In this document: piece after piece, positions 1-20,694 of the stretch | How the letters are laid out: every line of letters begins with the position of its first letter | Numbering within the stretch: position 1 is the stretch's first letter | Assembly (NCBI GenBank): GCA_903832325.1 | Contig: CAILBC010000012.1 | Location: 237,624 to 301,623 of the forward strand | DNA from: an uncultured Sphingomonadales bacterium | GTDB taxonomy: Bacteria; Pseudomonadota; Alphaproteobacteria; Sphingomonadales; Sphingomonadaceae | Direction of reading: 5' to 3' | Length of the DNA stretch: 64,000 nt | Notes under the pieces: model-generated | What the model was told of the DNA's origin: nothing | The model's database searches: none | The model's input: the letters and a program-made list of their open reading frames with translations, nothing else | Translations under genes and position numbers: made by a program

Positions 1-11
1 CCGCTGACGCC

Positions 12-1511
12 GTGCAGGCACTCGTCGCGCCCTTTGCCAAACGCTATGACAACTTCATCGGCGGCACATGGGTTCCCCCGGTCAATGGCCGCTATTTCGA
101 CAATGTGTCGTCGATCAACGGCCAGGTGGTGTGCGAATGCGCGCGATCGGATGCGGCCGACATCGAACTGGCGCTGGATGCCGCGCACGCCGCGCGCGTG
201 GCCTGGGGCAAGACTTCGGCGGCCGACCGCGCGCTGATGCTGACACGGATTGCCGACCGGATGGAGGCCAATCTGGAAAAGCTGGCCACTGCCGAAACCT
301 GGGACAATGGCAAGCCGATCCGCGAAACGCTGGCTGCCGACATTCCGCTGGCGATAGACCATTTCCGCTATTTCGCCGGCTGCGTGCGCGCGCAGGAAGG
401 GTCGTTGTCGCAAATCGATGATGATACCGTGGGCTATCACTTTCACGAACCGCTGGGCGTGGTCGGGCAGATCATCCCGTGGAATTTCCCGATCCTGATG
501 GCGGTGTGGAAACTGGCGCCGGCGCTGGCCGCGGGCAACTGCGTGGTGCTCAAACCCGCCGAACAGACCCCGGCCTCGATCATGGTGCTGATGGAACTGA
601 TCGCCGACCTGCTGCCCGCGGGCGTGTTGAATGTGGTCAACGGCTTCGGGCTCGAAGCGGGCAAGCCGCTCGCCTCGTCAAAGCGGATCGCCAAGATCGC
701 GTTCACCGGCGAAACCTCGACCGGCAAGCTGATCGCCCAATATGCCAGCGAAAACCTGATCCCCGTCACGCTGGAGCTGGGCGGGAAAAGCCCCAACATC
801 TTCTTTGCCGATGTCGCCGCGCACGATGACGACTTTTTCGACAAGGCGATCGAAGGCTTTGTGATGTTTGCGCTCAACCAGGGCGAAGTGTGCACGTGCC
901 CCAGCCGCGCGCTGATCCAGGAATCGATCTATGACCGGTTCATGGAGCGCGCGATTAAGCGGGTTGAGGCGATCGTGCAGGGCAACCCGCTGGATATCAA
1001 CACGATGATCGGCGCGCAGGCCAGCGAGGAACAGCAGGAAAAGATCCTGCGTTATCTGCAGATCGGCCGTGATGAAGGCGCGACCGTATTGACCGGTGGC
1101 GGGGTTGCCAATCTGGGCGGGGCGCTGGCCGGCGGGTTCTATATCCAGCCGACCGTGTTCAAGGGCCACAACAAGATGCGCATTTTTCAGGAGGAAATCT
1201 TTGGCCCGGTGGTGTCCACCACCACGTTCAAGGATGCCGACGAAGCGCTGTCGATCGCCAATGACAGCGCCTATGGCCTGGGCGCCGGGGTGTGGAGCCG
1301 CGATGCCAACACCTGCTATCGCTTTGGCCGCGCGATCGAGGCCGGGCGGGTGTGGACCAATTGCTATCACGCTTATCCGGCGCATGCCGCGTTCGGCGGA
1401 TACAAACAGTCGGGCATCGGGCGCGAAACGCACAAGATGATGCTCGATCACTATCAGCAGACCAAAAACATGCTGGTCAGCTACAGCGCCAAGAAACTGG
1501 GCTTTTTCTAA
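12..1511 (+). CDS. NAD(P)-dependent aldehyde dehydrogenase (ExaC/AldB type)
   Basis: This gene encodes a cytosolic aldehyde dehydrogenase that oxidises short-chain aldehydes such as acetaldehyde to the acid. The 499-residue protein spans the whole family. Glutamate E255 lies in ELGGKSPN and the catalytic cysteine C294 in [11 protein letters not shown]. The end, [12 protein letters not shown] then LGFF, is characteristic of the ExaC/AldB subgroup. The start used is GTG at 12, but the frame is open to the left edge and the family is usually about 506 residues, so the true start may lie just outside the window. An MFS carrier follows on the same strand about 230 bases later, across a repeat-containing gap. 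The family is secure. The natural substrate is inferred. Confidence 0.93.
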   Translation: MQALVAPFAKRYDNFIGGTWVPPVNGRYFDNVSSINGQVVCECARSDAADIELALDAAHAARVAWGKTSAADRALMLTRIADRMEANLEKLATAETWDNGKPIRETLAADIPLAIDHFRYFAGCVRAQEGSLSQIDDDTVGYHFHEPLGVVGQIIPWNFPILMAVWKLAPALAAGNCVVLKPAEQTPASIMVLMELIADLLPAGVLNVVNGFGLEAGKPLASSKRIAKIAFTGETSTGKLIAQYASENLIPVTLELGGKSPNIFFADVAAHDDDFFDKAIEGFVMFALNQGEVCTCPSRALIQESIYDRFMERAIKRVEAIVQGNPLDINTMIGAQASEEQQEKILRYLQIGRDEGATVLTGGGVANLGGALAGGFYIQPTVFKGHNKMRIFQEEIFGPVVSTTTFKDADEALSIANDSAYGLGAGVWSRDANTCYRFGRAIEAGRVWTNCYHAYPAHAAFGGYKQSGIGRETHKMMLDHYQQTKNMLVSYSAKKLGFF

Positions 1512-1550
1512 AAGCTGCCTTTTTGAAAGCTGGCAGCGAACAGGGCGTTC

Positions 1551-1600
1551 AAATCCTCCCCGTACCGGGGAGGGGGACCATGCGCAGCATGGTGGAGGGG
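1551..1600. repeat. GGGGAGG-type dispersed palindromic repeat, copy 1
   Basis: This is a REP-like unit. The core CCTCCCCGTACCGGGGAGG is a near-perfect palindrome, followed by GGGGACC, a small hairpin (CCATGC/GCATGG) and GGTGGAGGGG. The same layout recurs near 20524, 20645, 29161 and 29411. A degenerate inverted partner lies at about 1650-1700. Confidence 0.8.
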
Positions 1601-1649
1601 CCTCTCCACCGCACGAAACCTCCAGAACACGGACGTTTCGCGTCGGAAA

Positions 1650-1700
1650 AGCCCCTCCCGGTCCCCCTCCCGGTCCCCATCCCCGGCCCGGCGAGGATTG
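1650..1700. repeat. Degenerate inverted partner of the GGGGAGG repeat
   Basis: CCCCTCCC and GGTCCCC strings followed by GGCGAGGATT resemble the inverse orientation of the element at 1551-1600, with extra duplicated CTCCCGGTCCCC units. It appears to complete an inverted pair between the aldehyde dehydrogenase and the MFS gene. The match is imperfect. Confidence 0.45.
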
Positions 1701-1743
1701 GCGGGACTTGACCTCCCCGCCCCGCTCAATCACGCTCCTGCCG

Positions 1744-2949
1744 ATGCACAAACCCAAATCCCTTGCCGTTCCGCTGGTGCTGTTGCTGGCGATTGCGGTC
1801 ATGCTCAATTTCGTCGATCGCGGGGCAATCGGGATTTCCGCGCCGGCCATGACAAAGGCGCTGGGGCTTAGCGCCACGCGCTTTGGCCTGGCGGTTTCGG
1901 CGTTTTTCTGGACCTATGGATTGACCCAGCCGTTCATCGGCATGGCCGCCGATCGCTGGCCGGCGGGGCGCGTGCTGGCGCTTTCGGTCGCGCTGTGGGG
2001 CGTGGCCACGCTGCTGACCGGTTTTGTGGCAAGCCTTGCCGTGCTGATCGGGCTGCGGCTGGTGCTGGGGCTGGGCGAAGCGGGCCTGTTTCCGTGCACG
2101 TCAAAGCTGATTGCCGCACACGTGCCGCCCGAACGGCGCGGGCTGGCCAATGCGATGGTGGCGGTCGGGCTGGCGCTGGGGCCGGCGCTGGGCACGCTGG
2201 CAGGCGGCATGCTGCTGGCCAGCCACGGCTGGCACTGGGTGTTTTTCGTGTTTGGCGCGGTTACGCTGGTCTGGACAGTGCCTTGGCTGGCCCTGCTGGT
2301 GCGGTTGCCGGGCCACAGCGGGGCCGATCCGGCAGATCGGGCGGCTGACCCTGCCATGCCGATGGGCCAGGTGCTGGCGCAGCGCACGCTGTGGATCATG
2401 GGTGCGGCGCATGCCCTTGCCAATTATGGATTTTTCTTCGTCGCCGCGTGGTTGCCGCTCTATCTGGTCAAATCGCGCGGCCTGTCGATCCCGACGATGA
2501 CGCTGTTTGCCACGGCGACATTTGCCGCGCAGGCGGTGGCCTCGCTGGGTTGGGGGCAACTGGCCGATGCACTGGTGCGGCGCGGGATGCCGGCGTCATT
2601 GGCGCAGCGGCGGCTGGCGACGCTGGCCCAGCTGGGATCGATCGCAGGGGTTGCCGGTATTGCGCTGGCCAATGGGCCGGGGCCACTGCTGGCCGCGCTG
2701 GTGGGGACCGGGGTGTTTCTCGGCTGCCTGCCGACGATGGTCTATGCGCTGGGGCAGGGCTATGCCGCGCCGCGCGGGGTCGCCGCCTGGATCGGGGTGC
2801 AGACGGCAATCGGCAGCCTGTCCGGCATCATCGGCCCGGTGGTAACCGGGATGATTGTCGATGCCACCGGCAGCTTTTCGGGGGCCTTTGCCTTTGCCGG
2901 GCTGGTCAGCGCGGCCGGCGCCGCGGTGTTTGCGTTTGCGCTGCCGTGA
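1744..2949 (+). CDS. MFS transporter, anion:cation symporter (ACS)-like
   Basis: This is a 401-residue inner-membrane carrier of the major facilitator superfamily with about 12 hydrophobic segments. The first helix carries LNFVDRGAIGISAP. The helix 2-3 loop reads GMAADRWPAGR, a variant of the MFS signature loop. LGLGEAGLFPC follows in helix 4. These features resemble the ACS branch that imports organic anions such as sugar acids. I chose ATG at 1744 because the first helix follows at once. A longer TTG start at 1708 would add a non-hydrophobic leader. No clear ribosome binding site is visible. The substrate cannot be told from sequence. The aldehyde dehydrogenase upstream is only weak context for a shared carbon-source role. 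Confidence 0.85.
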   Translation: MHKPKSLAVPLVLLLAIAVMLNFVDRGAIGISAPAMTKALGLSATRFGLAVSAFFWTYGLTQPFIGMAADRWPAGRVLALSVALWGVATLLTGFVASLAVLIGLRLVLGLGEAGLFPCTSKLIAAHVPPERRGLANAMVAVGLALGPALGTLAGGMLLASHGWHWVFFVFGAVTLVWTVPWLALLVRLPGHSGADPADRAADPAMPMGQVLAQRTLWIMGAAHALANYGFFFVAAWLPLYLVKSRGLSIPTMTLFATATFAAQAVASLGWGQLADALVRRGMPASLAQRRLATLAQLGSIAGVAGIALANGPGPLLAALVGTGVFLGCLPTMVYALGQGYAAPRGVAAWIGVQTAIGSLSGIIGPVVTGMIVDATGSFSGAFAFAGLVSAAGAAVFAFALP

Positions 2950-2956
2950 TGGTGTC

Positions 2957-3065
2957 ATACCAATGTGCAGAGAGCTTGACTTGACGCACCTTGGCATAAG
3001 CCCGCGCGGCGCATGAGCGTCGCGTTGTGCGATGCGTTCCCCTCATCGCACATCGGTATTGCGCG
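2957..3065. repeat. Composite double-palindrome repeat, copy 1
   Basis: This is one of three copies of an element of about 105 bp. It has an ATACCAATGTGCA half-palindrome, a conserved linker (CGCGCGGCGC then TGAGCGT) and a second palindrome (GTGCGATG, then CTCATCGCAC), ending CATCGGTATTGCGCG. The other copies are at 20407-20507 (inverted) and 61500-61604. Confidence 0.82.
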
Positions 3066-3089
3066 TTTCGCACCAGGCACCGGCACACG

Positions 3090-3126
3090 CAAAAAAGGGC
3101 GACACCTGCGGGTGCCGCCCTTTTTC
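3090..3126 (-). terminator. Rho-independent terminator of rplJL
   Basis: On the minus strand a GGGCGGCACC/GGTGTCGCCC stem with a short loop is followed by TTTTTT, about 50 bases after the rplL stop codon. The flanking A and T runs would also let it stop transcription arriving from the plus strand. Confidence 0.85.
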
Positions 3127-3174
3127 GTGATCGATAATCCGGTCCTGCTCCGCGAAGGGAGCAAGAGGCGCGAA

Positions 3175-3546
3175 TTACTTGATTTCGACGGTGCCGCCGG
3201 CGTCTTCGATCTTCTTCTTGATTTCTTCGGCTTCGGCCTTCGAAATGCCTTCCTTGACCGCCTTGGGAGCGGCTTCGACCAGCGCCTTGGCTTCGGTCAG
3301 ACCCAGCTGGGTGATCGCGCGGACTTCCTTGATCACCTGGATCTTCTTGCCGCCGTCGCCGGTCAGGATGACGTCGAATTCGGTCTTTTCTTCCACCGCG
3401 GCAGCGGCTTCAACGGGGGCTGCGGCCACGGCCACGGCAGCAGCGGCGCTCACGCCCCATGCTTCTTCCAGGGCCTTGGCAAGGTCAGCGGCTTCGAGAA
3501 CGGTCAGCTTCGAAAGTTCTGCAACGAGATTGGCGATATCGGCCAT
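3175..3546 (-). CDS. rplL: 50S ribosomal protein L7/L12
   Basis: This gene encodes the 123-residue stalk protein that recruits translation factors to the large subunit. The N-terminal dimerisation segment begins [20 protein letters not shown]. An Ala/Val-rich hinge (about residues 35-52) follows, then the conserved C-terminal domain with [17 protein letters not shown] and [16 protein letters not shown] at 3546 is chosen because AGGAG lies just upstream. The upstream in-frame ATG would add ten unrelated residues. rplJ is 60 bases upstream on the same strand and a strong terminator follows the stop. The gene points away from rpoB, which is not the canonical arrangement. Confidence 0.98.
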   Translation of the reverse strand: MADIANLVAELSKLTVLEAADLAKALEEAWGVSAAAAVAVAAAPVEAAAAVEEKTEFDVILTGDGGKKIQVIKEVRAITQLGLTEAKALVEAAPKAVKEGISKAEAEEIKKKIEDAGGTVEIK

Positions 3547-3606
3547 GATGGTTACTCCTGAGATGGGTGCGCCCAAACTTTTGGGCGAATGGGGATTGAA
3601 CCTGTC

Positions 3607-4122
3607 TTACGCGGCATCTTTTTCGGCGTAGGCGGCAAAAACGCGGGCCAGCTTGGCCGCCGGAGCGGTAACAACCTGGGCGATCTTGGTCGCGGGAGCC
3701 TGAATGAGGCCGATGAGCTTTGCGCGCAGCTCGTCGAGCGACGGCATCGAGGCGAGCGCCTTGATTCCGTCGGCGTCGAGCACGTGCGTGCCCATACCGC
3801 CGCCCAGGATTTCGATCTTGTCACAGGTCTTGGCGAAATCGACGATCGCCTTGGCGGCGGCGACGGGATCGGCAGAAGCTGCAACAGCGGTCGGTCCGGT
3901 GAACAAATCACCGATACCGACATAATCGGTGTCCTGGATGGCAAGCTTGGCAAGACGGTTCTTCGCAACCTTGTAGGTCGCGCCAGCCTCACGGATCTTG
4001 TTCCGCAGGACAGTGGTCTGGGCCACCGTCATGCCGAGATTGCGGGTGACGACCACCGCGCCGGACTCGTTGAACAAACCGTTGAGATAGGCGACCGAAT
4101 CGGCTTTTTGCGAACGATCCAT
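3607..4122 (-). CDS. rplJ: 50S ribosomal protein L10
   Basis: This gene encodes the 171-residue protein that anchors L7/L12 dimers to 23S rRNA. The start MDRSQKADSVAYLN and the segment VAKNRLAKLAI are typical of L10. The C-terminal helix that binds L7/L12 is present, with an Ala/Lys-rich end. AGGAG precedes the ATG. It heads a two-gene unit with rplL and has a long leader, with a probable L10-binding hairpin 190-240 bases upstream of the ATG. That suggests the usual autogenous control by the L10-L7/L12 complex. Confidence 0.98.
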   Translation of the reverse strand: MDRSQKADSVAYLNGLFNESGAVVVTRNLGMTVAQTTVLRNKIREAGATYKVAKNRLAKLAIQDTDYVGIGDLFTGPTAVAASADPVAAAKAIVDFAKTCDKIEILGGGMGTHVLDADGIKALASMPSLDELRAKLIGLIQAPATKIAQVVTAPAAKLARVFAAYAEKDAA

Positions 4123-4309
4123 GCCTTACTCCTTCACAAATGGCCGTGCGGGGCATGCCCCGTGCGGCCGGCTACGTTTGTCCGCGCCGGACACGCAAGG
4201 ATGCGCGCCATTGCGGGCGGGTCCGTATCGACAAGGGAAGGAGAAGCGCCAAAAGCGCGGGACCGGCGCACCGCACAGGGCAGGAGCGAAGGGCCGTTGA
4301 AACTCTTTT

Positions 4310-4362
4310 CCCCGCCTGCGCTGGATGATTAAGCCCGGATCGGGCACCAGCGGTCTCGGACG
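4310..4362 (-). promoter_or_regulatory. Putative L10 leader (autoregulatory RNA of rplJL)
   Basis: In the minus-strand transcript an outer helix CGCTGG/CCAGCG encloses an inner hairpin GCCCG-ATC-CGGGC followed by unpaired TTAATCAT. A short helix with an asymmetric unpaired bulge is the general form of the L10-binding element in rplJ leaders. The pairings are seen directly. The function is inferred from position and shape. Confidence 0.55.
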
Positions 4363-4439
4363 GATGACCGGGCACGGCATGCCGCGCCAGCCAAGCCCGG
4401 GCCATTAGCAGCAAAGCAGGGGGTGTCAAGGATTCGCGG

Positions 4440-4493
4440 CGCCGGGATTCGGGGGGGGGGCGGGTTTCGGGGAGGGGCCGGGATTCGGGGGCG
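4440..4493 (+). other. G-rich tract, potential G-quadruplex
   Basis: The plus strand carries a run of ten G (4451-4460) and further G3-G5 runs, with the unit GGGATTCGGGG present twice. Four or more G-runs at short spacing meet the usual pattern for an intramolecular quadruplex on the non-template strand upstream of rpoB. A ten-G run is also prone to slippage. Confidence 0.5.
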
Positions 4494-4781
4494 CGCCGTC
4501 GAACCCGCAGCGGCAATTTGACAAGCCACCGCCGCCACCCTACATGGCGGTCCAAGTCCGGCGTTTCGAGCAAGGCTGTCCCATGCGCGGGGGATGGCCA
4601 GGGAAGGAAGCACCGGATCTCCATCTGACGCGGCAGGCTGCAGCCGATGCCACCTTTTCCCTTTGGGGCGGGTGTGTGTCCGGCGTGCGGCCTTTTGTCG
4701 CTTTGGTGGTGCCATCGCCCGCGCGTGGCACAATTTTCTGGCCGATATTCCGGCCCTTCGAACAAGAGGCACAAACCCTCC

Positions 4782-8951
<4,170 letters not shown>

Positions 8952-8960
8952 GGGCGTATT

Positions 8961-8986
8961 GCCGGCGGGCCAAAAGGCTCGCCGGC
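8961..8986 (+). other. Strong hairpin in the rpoB-rpoC spacer
   Basis: GCCGGCGGGCC, an AAAA loop and GGCTCGCCGGC form an 11-pair stem, with one G-T pair, just after the rpoB stop codon. No T-run follows, so it is unlikely to be a terminator. An RNA-processing or stability element is a reasonable inference. Confidence 0.6.
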
Positions 8987-9041
8987 GGCCCGGCCCGGCT
9001 GCTTTCGCAAAGAATTTTTCCCTCCCGGTGAGGAACCCCAA

Positions 9042-13322
<4,281 letters not shown>

Positions 13323-13348
13323 CCGTCTGACCTCGGCCGATACAAATG

Positions 13349-13382
13349 GCCCCCGCCGGTTCGTCCGGCGGGGGCTTTTTTG
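13349..13382 (+). terminator. Rho-independent terminator of rpoBC
   Basis: A GCCCCCGCCGG stem, TTCGT loop and CCGGCGGGGGC arm are followed by six T residues, 27 bases after the rpoC stop. Confidence 0.93.
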
Positions 13383-13524
13383 TGTATTGCCGACCTGCAT
13401 TTTCCGCGCGGCACGACACTGGGTTGCGTTTTGTTTGCCGTGTTTTCCGAGGCGTTGGTGGTTTCACCTCACTCGAAAACACTCCAGGCGCCTACTCGCC
13501 AGAGGCAAAAAGGGCCCGCCTGGA

Positions 13525-14604
13525 TCAGGCCTGTGCAACACCCGCACGCCGGCGCCGCCACCAGGCCAATCCCGCAACGCCCAATGCAAACAGCGCGATC
13601 ATCCCCGGTTCGGGCACGCTGGCGCCGCCGCTGGTGGACGAAGTGGACGACGTGGTGGCGCCGATCGGGGATGTGGGCAGCCCAAATCCGCTGCCCAGCG
13701 TGCCGATGTGCATTTCGCCGTTCTGGGTCAGACTGCCGAAAACGGCAGAGCCCTGGATATAGTTGCCGGTGGTCGCGGCGGCGCGGGGGGCGAGCACCGA
13801 ACCACCCCAGGCGGTGGTCGCAGTCAGCGATGTCGCGTCGGGGAAGTTCCAGATCACGCTTTGGCCCAGGTTGTTGGTGCCGCCGAGGAAATTCTGGCTG
13901 AGAGCGACCGAGGCGCCGGTCACGTTGACGACGACGAGGTTTGACCCGTTGGTGTTGAACTGGATCGCGCTCATCCCCGCCAACTGGCTGGCAGTGAGAG
14001 TGAACACGGTGGGGGAGCCGGGCGTGGAGGGCACGGTAAATACGCCGGTGCTGCCGTTCATGGCGACCGATGCGGTCGCCGGCAACTGGCTCAGCTGATG
14101 GGACAGGCCGATCATGCTGGTGCCCATCGCGCTGCCATATTGGGTCAGGCTTTGGACAAAGGCCGGGTTGCTGGCACCCAGGCCCGAAACGACGGTGTTC
14201 TGGTTGACATTGGTGTTGCTGATCGTGCCGCCGACCTGCACGTTCTGGGGCGCTCCGTTGAGGTTGAACCCGCTCGATACGTTGCCGCCGACGATTGCAC
14301 CCGATCCGTTGTTCAGGTTCTTGGTGCCGCCGGTCACGCTGCCAACCACGGTCAGCCCGGGCACGGTATACGTCGATGGCGGCAAGGCGGCGGCAATCTG
14401 GTAGTTTGAGGAATTGCCGACGAGATCACCGCCGACAAAGGTGCGGCCTTCGACTTCGGACGAGGAATTGAGATTGCCCAGCACGATCAGATTGTACGTG
14501 CTCATCGCGTCGAGCCCGAGCGGCTGTGACTGCGCCAGCACCGGGCTGGCGACCGCCGCCCCGACCAGCGCCAACACCCCACACGAAACCCGCAATCCGA
14601 CCAT
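13525..14604 (-). CDS. Choice-of-anchor A family PEP-CTERM protein
   Basis: This is an exported 359-residue protein. A signal peptide (about residues 1-25, ending SPVLAQ) leads into a choice-of-anchor A domain starting GLDAMSTYNLIVLGNLN and including VEGRTFVGGDL. The domain is rich in Asn, Gly, Ser and Thr. A Ser/Thr linker precedes a PEP-CTERM tail near residue 335: VPEPG, a hydrophobic helix, then WWRRRR. Such tails are cut by exosortase, so the protein is probably processed at the outer face of the inner membrane and released to the surface or matrix. No exosortase gene is in this window. ATG at 14604 is chosen because the signal peptide begins there. The role is unknown. Confidence 0.88.
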   Translation of the reverse strand: MVGLRVSCGVLALVGAAVASPVLAQSQPLGLDAMSTYNLIVLGNLNSSSEVEGRTFVGGDLVGNSSNYQIAAALPPSTYTVPGLTVVGSVTGGTKNLNNGSGAIVGGNVSSGFNLNGAPQNVQVGGTISNTNVNQNTVVSGLGASNPAFVQSLTQYGSAMGTSMIGLSHQLSQLPATASVAMNGSTGVFTVPSTPGSPTVFTLTASQLAGMSAIQFNTNGSNLVVVNVTGASVALSQNFLGGTNNLGQSVIWNFPDATSLTATTAWGGSVLAPRAAATTGNYIQGSAVFGSLTQNGEMHIGTLGSGFGLPTSPIGATTSSTSSTSGGASVPEPGMIALFALGVAGLAWWRRRRAGVAQA

Positions 14605-14765
14605 TGGTACCCGCTCCGCTACCCGAGTGCGCTCTTTTGCCGCCCGTGGTATAAGTTGCAAGGGTTAACCCCCCGCGCCAGAAAACCATGCACTCGAGGG
14701 CTTTCGCGCGTCGGGAGACGGGACAGGACCTGGCCGGAACGTCCCGAATCGGGACAGCGCAAGGG

Positions 14766-18938
<4,173 letters not shown>

Positions 18939-18966
18939 TCGCGGGCGGGGCCATACGGGGGATGCA

Positions 18967-20415
18967 ATGATGGGTCTGCGCGGTTTCGCAACGTGTCTGG
19001 TCGCCGCTGCGCTTGGGGTGATGGCACCGCCGGGGGCGCAGGCTGCGGATGATCCCACCGAGGCGGCGTTTCGCGCGACGTACCGGGAACTGGTCGAAAC
19101 CAACACCGCGCAATCATCGGGCAGTTGCACGCTGGCCGCGCAGCGCATGGGCGCGCGGTTGAAAGCGGCGGGCTTTGGCGATGACCAGATCACCTATTTC
19201 GCAACGCCCGACCATCCAAAGGACGGCGGCCTGGTCGCGGTGCTGCCCGGTATGGCAAAGGCCGAAAAGCCGATCCTGCTGCTGGCGCACATCGACGTGG
19301 TGGAGGCCAAACGCGCCGACTGGACCCGCGATCCCTTCGTGCTGATCGAAGAAGGCGGGTATTTCCGGGCGCGTGGCGCGTTTGATGACAAGGCGATGGC
19401 CGCAGTCTGGGTCGACAGCATGGCGCGGCTGCAATCGGGCCATGCGCACTTGCGCCGCACGCTGAAACTGGCGCTGACTTGCGGCGAGGAAACCACCGGC
19501 GCGTTCAACGGCGCGCAATGGCTCGCCAACAACCGCCGCGATCTGATCGATGCCGAATTCGCGCTGAACGAAGGCGGCGGCGGACAGACCGATGGCAAGG
19601 GCCTGGTCGAAGGCGGCCACCTGGTCGCGATGTCGGTCGAAGTGGGTGAAAAGGCCAGCCAGGATTATCGCGTGGAAACCCGCAATCCCGGCGGCCACAG
19701 CTCGATCCCGATCCGCGACAATGCGATTTACGAATTGTCCGAGGCGCTGCTGCGGCTGCGCGATTTCGATTTTCCCGCCGAGTTGAACGATGCCACCCGG
19801 GTCTACTTCGAACGTGCCGGCGGGCTCTATGGCGGCGCCATTGGCCAGGCGATGCAGACTGTGGCCCATGCCGCGCCCAACAGCGATGCCTTTCGCCAGG
19901 CCGTTGCTCTGCTCGATCATGACCGCAGGATACACTCCACGCTGCGCACCACTTGCGTTGCGACCATGCTCGATGGCGGGCATGCCACCAATGCCCTGCC
20001 GCAGCGCGCGGGCGCGATTGTCAATTGCCGCATCTTTCCCGGCCACAGCTTTGAAGACGTGCGCGCCCGGCTGGCCGAAGTGCTGGCCGATCCGAAGCTG
20101 ACCGTGACCACGCTCGATCCTGATCATCCGATCGCCAGGGCGCCGCCCTATGACCCCCGGATCATCGGCCCGATCGAAGCATTGCTGGCGCGGCATTTTC
20201 CCGGCGTGCCGCTGGTGCCGACGATGGAAACGGGCGCCACCGACGGGATCTATCTCGGCGCAGTCGGTATCCCGACGTATGGTGTGCCGGGCATCTGGGT
20301 AAACCCCGATCTCAACGGCATCCACGGGCTGAATGAACACCTGGAAGTCGCCTCGCTGATGCGCGGCCGCGCGTTCCTGTATGATCTGGTGCAGGCTTAC
20401 GCGGATGTGCGATGA
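18967..20415 (+). CDS. Exported M20/M25/M40 family metallopeptidase (second of tandem pair)
   Basis: This 482-residue paralogue of the upstream gene shares long near-identical stretches such as [20 protein letters not shown] and [13 protein letters not shown], and all the metal-binding motifs ([25 protein letters not shown]). A signal peptide ends GAQAAD. ATG at 18967 is used. An adjacent ATG at 18970 is equally possible, and GGGGG lies just before. The gap after the first gene is only 28 bases, so the pair is probably one transcript. Its stop codon lies inside the arm of a perfect palindrome (20407-20430) belonging to a dispersed repeat, so the repeat forms the end of the gene. Confidence 0.9.
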   Translation: MMGLRGFATCLVAAALGVMAPPGAQAADDPTEAAFRATYRELVETNTAQSSGSCTLAAQRMGARLKAAGFGDDQITYFATPDHPKDGGLVAVLPGMAKAEKPILLLAHIDVVEAKRADWTRDPFVLIEEGGYFRARGAFDDKAMAAVWVDSMARLQSGHAHLRRTLKLALTCGEETTGAFNGAQWLANNRRDLIDAEFALNEGGGGQTDGKGLVEGGHLVAMSVEVGEKASQDYRVETRNPGGHSSIPIRDNAIYELSEALLRLRDFDFPAELNDATRVYFERAGGLYGGAIGQAMQTVAHAAPNSDAFRQAVALLDHDRRIHSTLRTTCVATMLDGGHATNALPQRAGAIVNCRIFPGHSFEDVRARLAEVLADPKLTVTTLDPDHPIARAPPYDPRIIGPIEALLARHFPGVPLVPTMETGATDGIYLGAVGIPTYGVPGIWVNPDLNGIHGLNEHLEVASLMRGRAFLYDLVQAYADVR

Positions 20416-20507
20416 GTGAACTCATCGCACACCGTGACGCTCAAGCGCCGCGCGGGCTTATACCAATGTGCAATGAGTCAAGCTCACTGCACATTGGTAT
20501 TACGCGA
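20407..20507. repeat. Composite double-palindrome repeat, copy 2 (inverted)
   Basis: This copy begins with the perfect palindrome arms GTGCGATGAGT and ACTCATCGCAC. The linker follows (GTGACGCTCAAGCGCCGCGC), then the ATACCAATGTGCAATGAG / CTCACTGCACATTGGTAT palindrome, ending TACGCG. It has the opposite orientation to the copies at 2957 and 61500 and overlaps the stop codon of the M20 peptidase gene. Confidence 0.88.
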
Positions 20508-20523
20508 AATAGGCTCCGCCCTT

Positions 20524-20573
20524 CATCCTCCCCGGAACGGGGAGGGGGACCGCCTGAAAGGCGGTGGAGGGGT
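20524..20573. repeat. GGGGAGG-type repeat, copy 2
   Basis: CCTCCCCGGAACGGGGAGG followed by GGGGACC, a CCGCC/GGCGG hairpin and GGTGGAGGGG. It pairs with the inverted copy at 20645, about 70 bases away. Confidence 0.85.
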
Positions 20574-20644
20574 ATCACGGCCAGGTGGAACATTCAGACG
20601 GCGCGCTGTCTGGCCCTGTTTCGTGCGATGGCGCAATCCGGACA

Positions 20645-20694
20645 AGCCCCTCCACCAGCTTCGCTGGTCCCCCTCCCCGAAACGGGGAGGATAT
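20645..20694. repeat. GGGGAGG-type repeat, copy 3 (inverted)
   Basis: Reverse orientation of the copy at 20524: CCCCTCCACC, a small AGC/GCT hairpin, GGTCCCCC and CTCCCCGAAACGGGGAGG. It ends next to the stop of the SGNH hydrolase gene. The pair could fold into a long bidirectional hairpin between the convergent M20 and SGNH genes and may act as a terminator. Confidence 0.85.

Larger units (their letters stand above)
4123..4781. other. Divergent rplJ / rpoB intergenic region
   Basis: These 659 bases lie between the divergent rplJ and rpoB starts. They hold the probable L10 leader on the rplJ side (4310-4362), a G-rich tract at 4440-4493 with a run of ten G, and the untranslated leader of rpoB. 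No protein-coding gene is supported here. I could not pick out convincing -35/-10 boxes. Confidence 0.6.
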
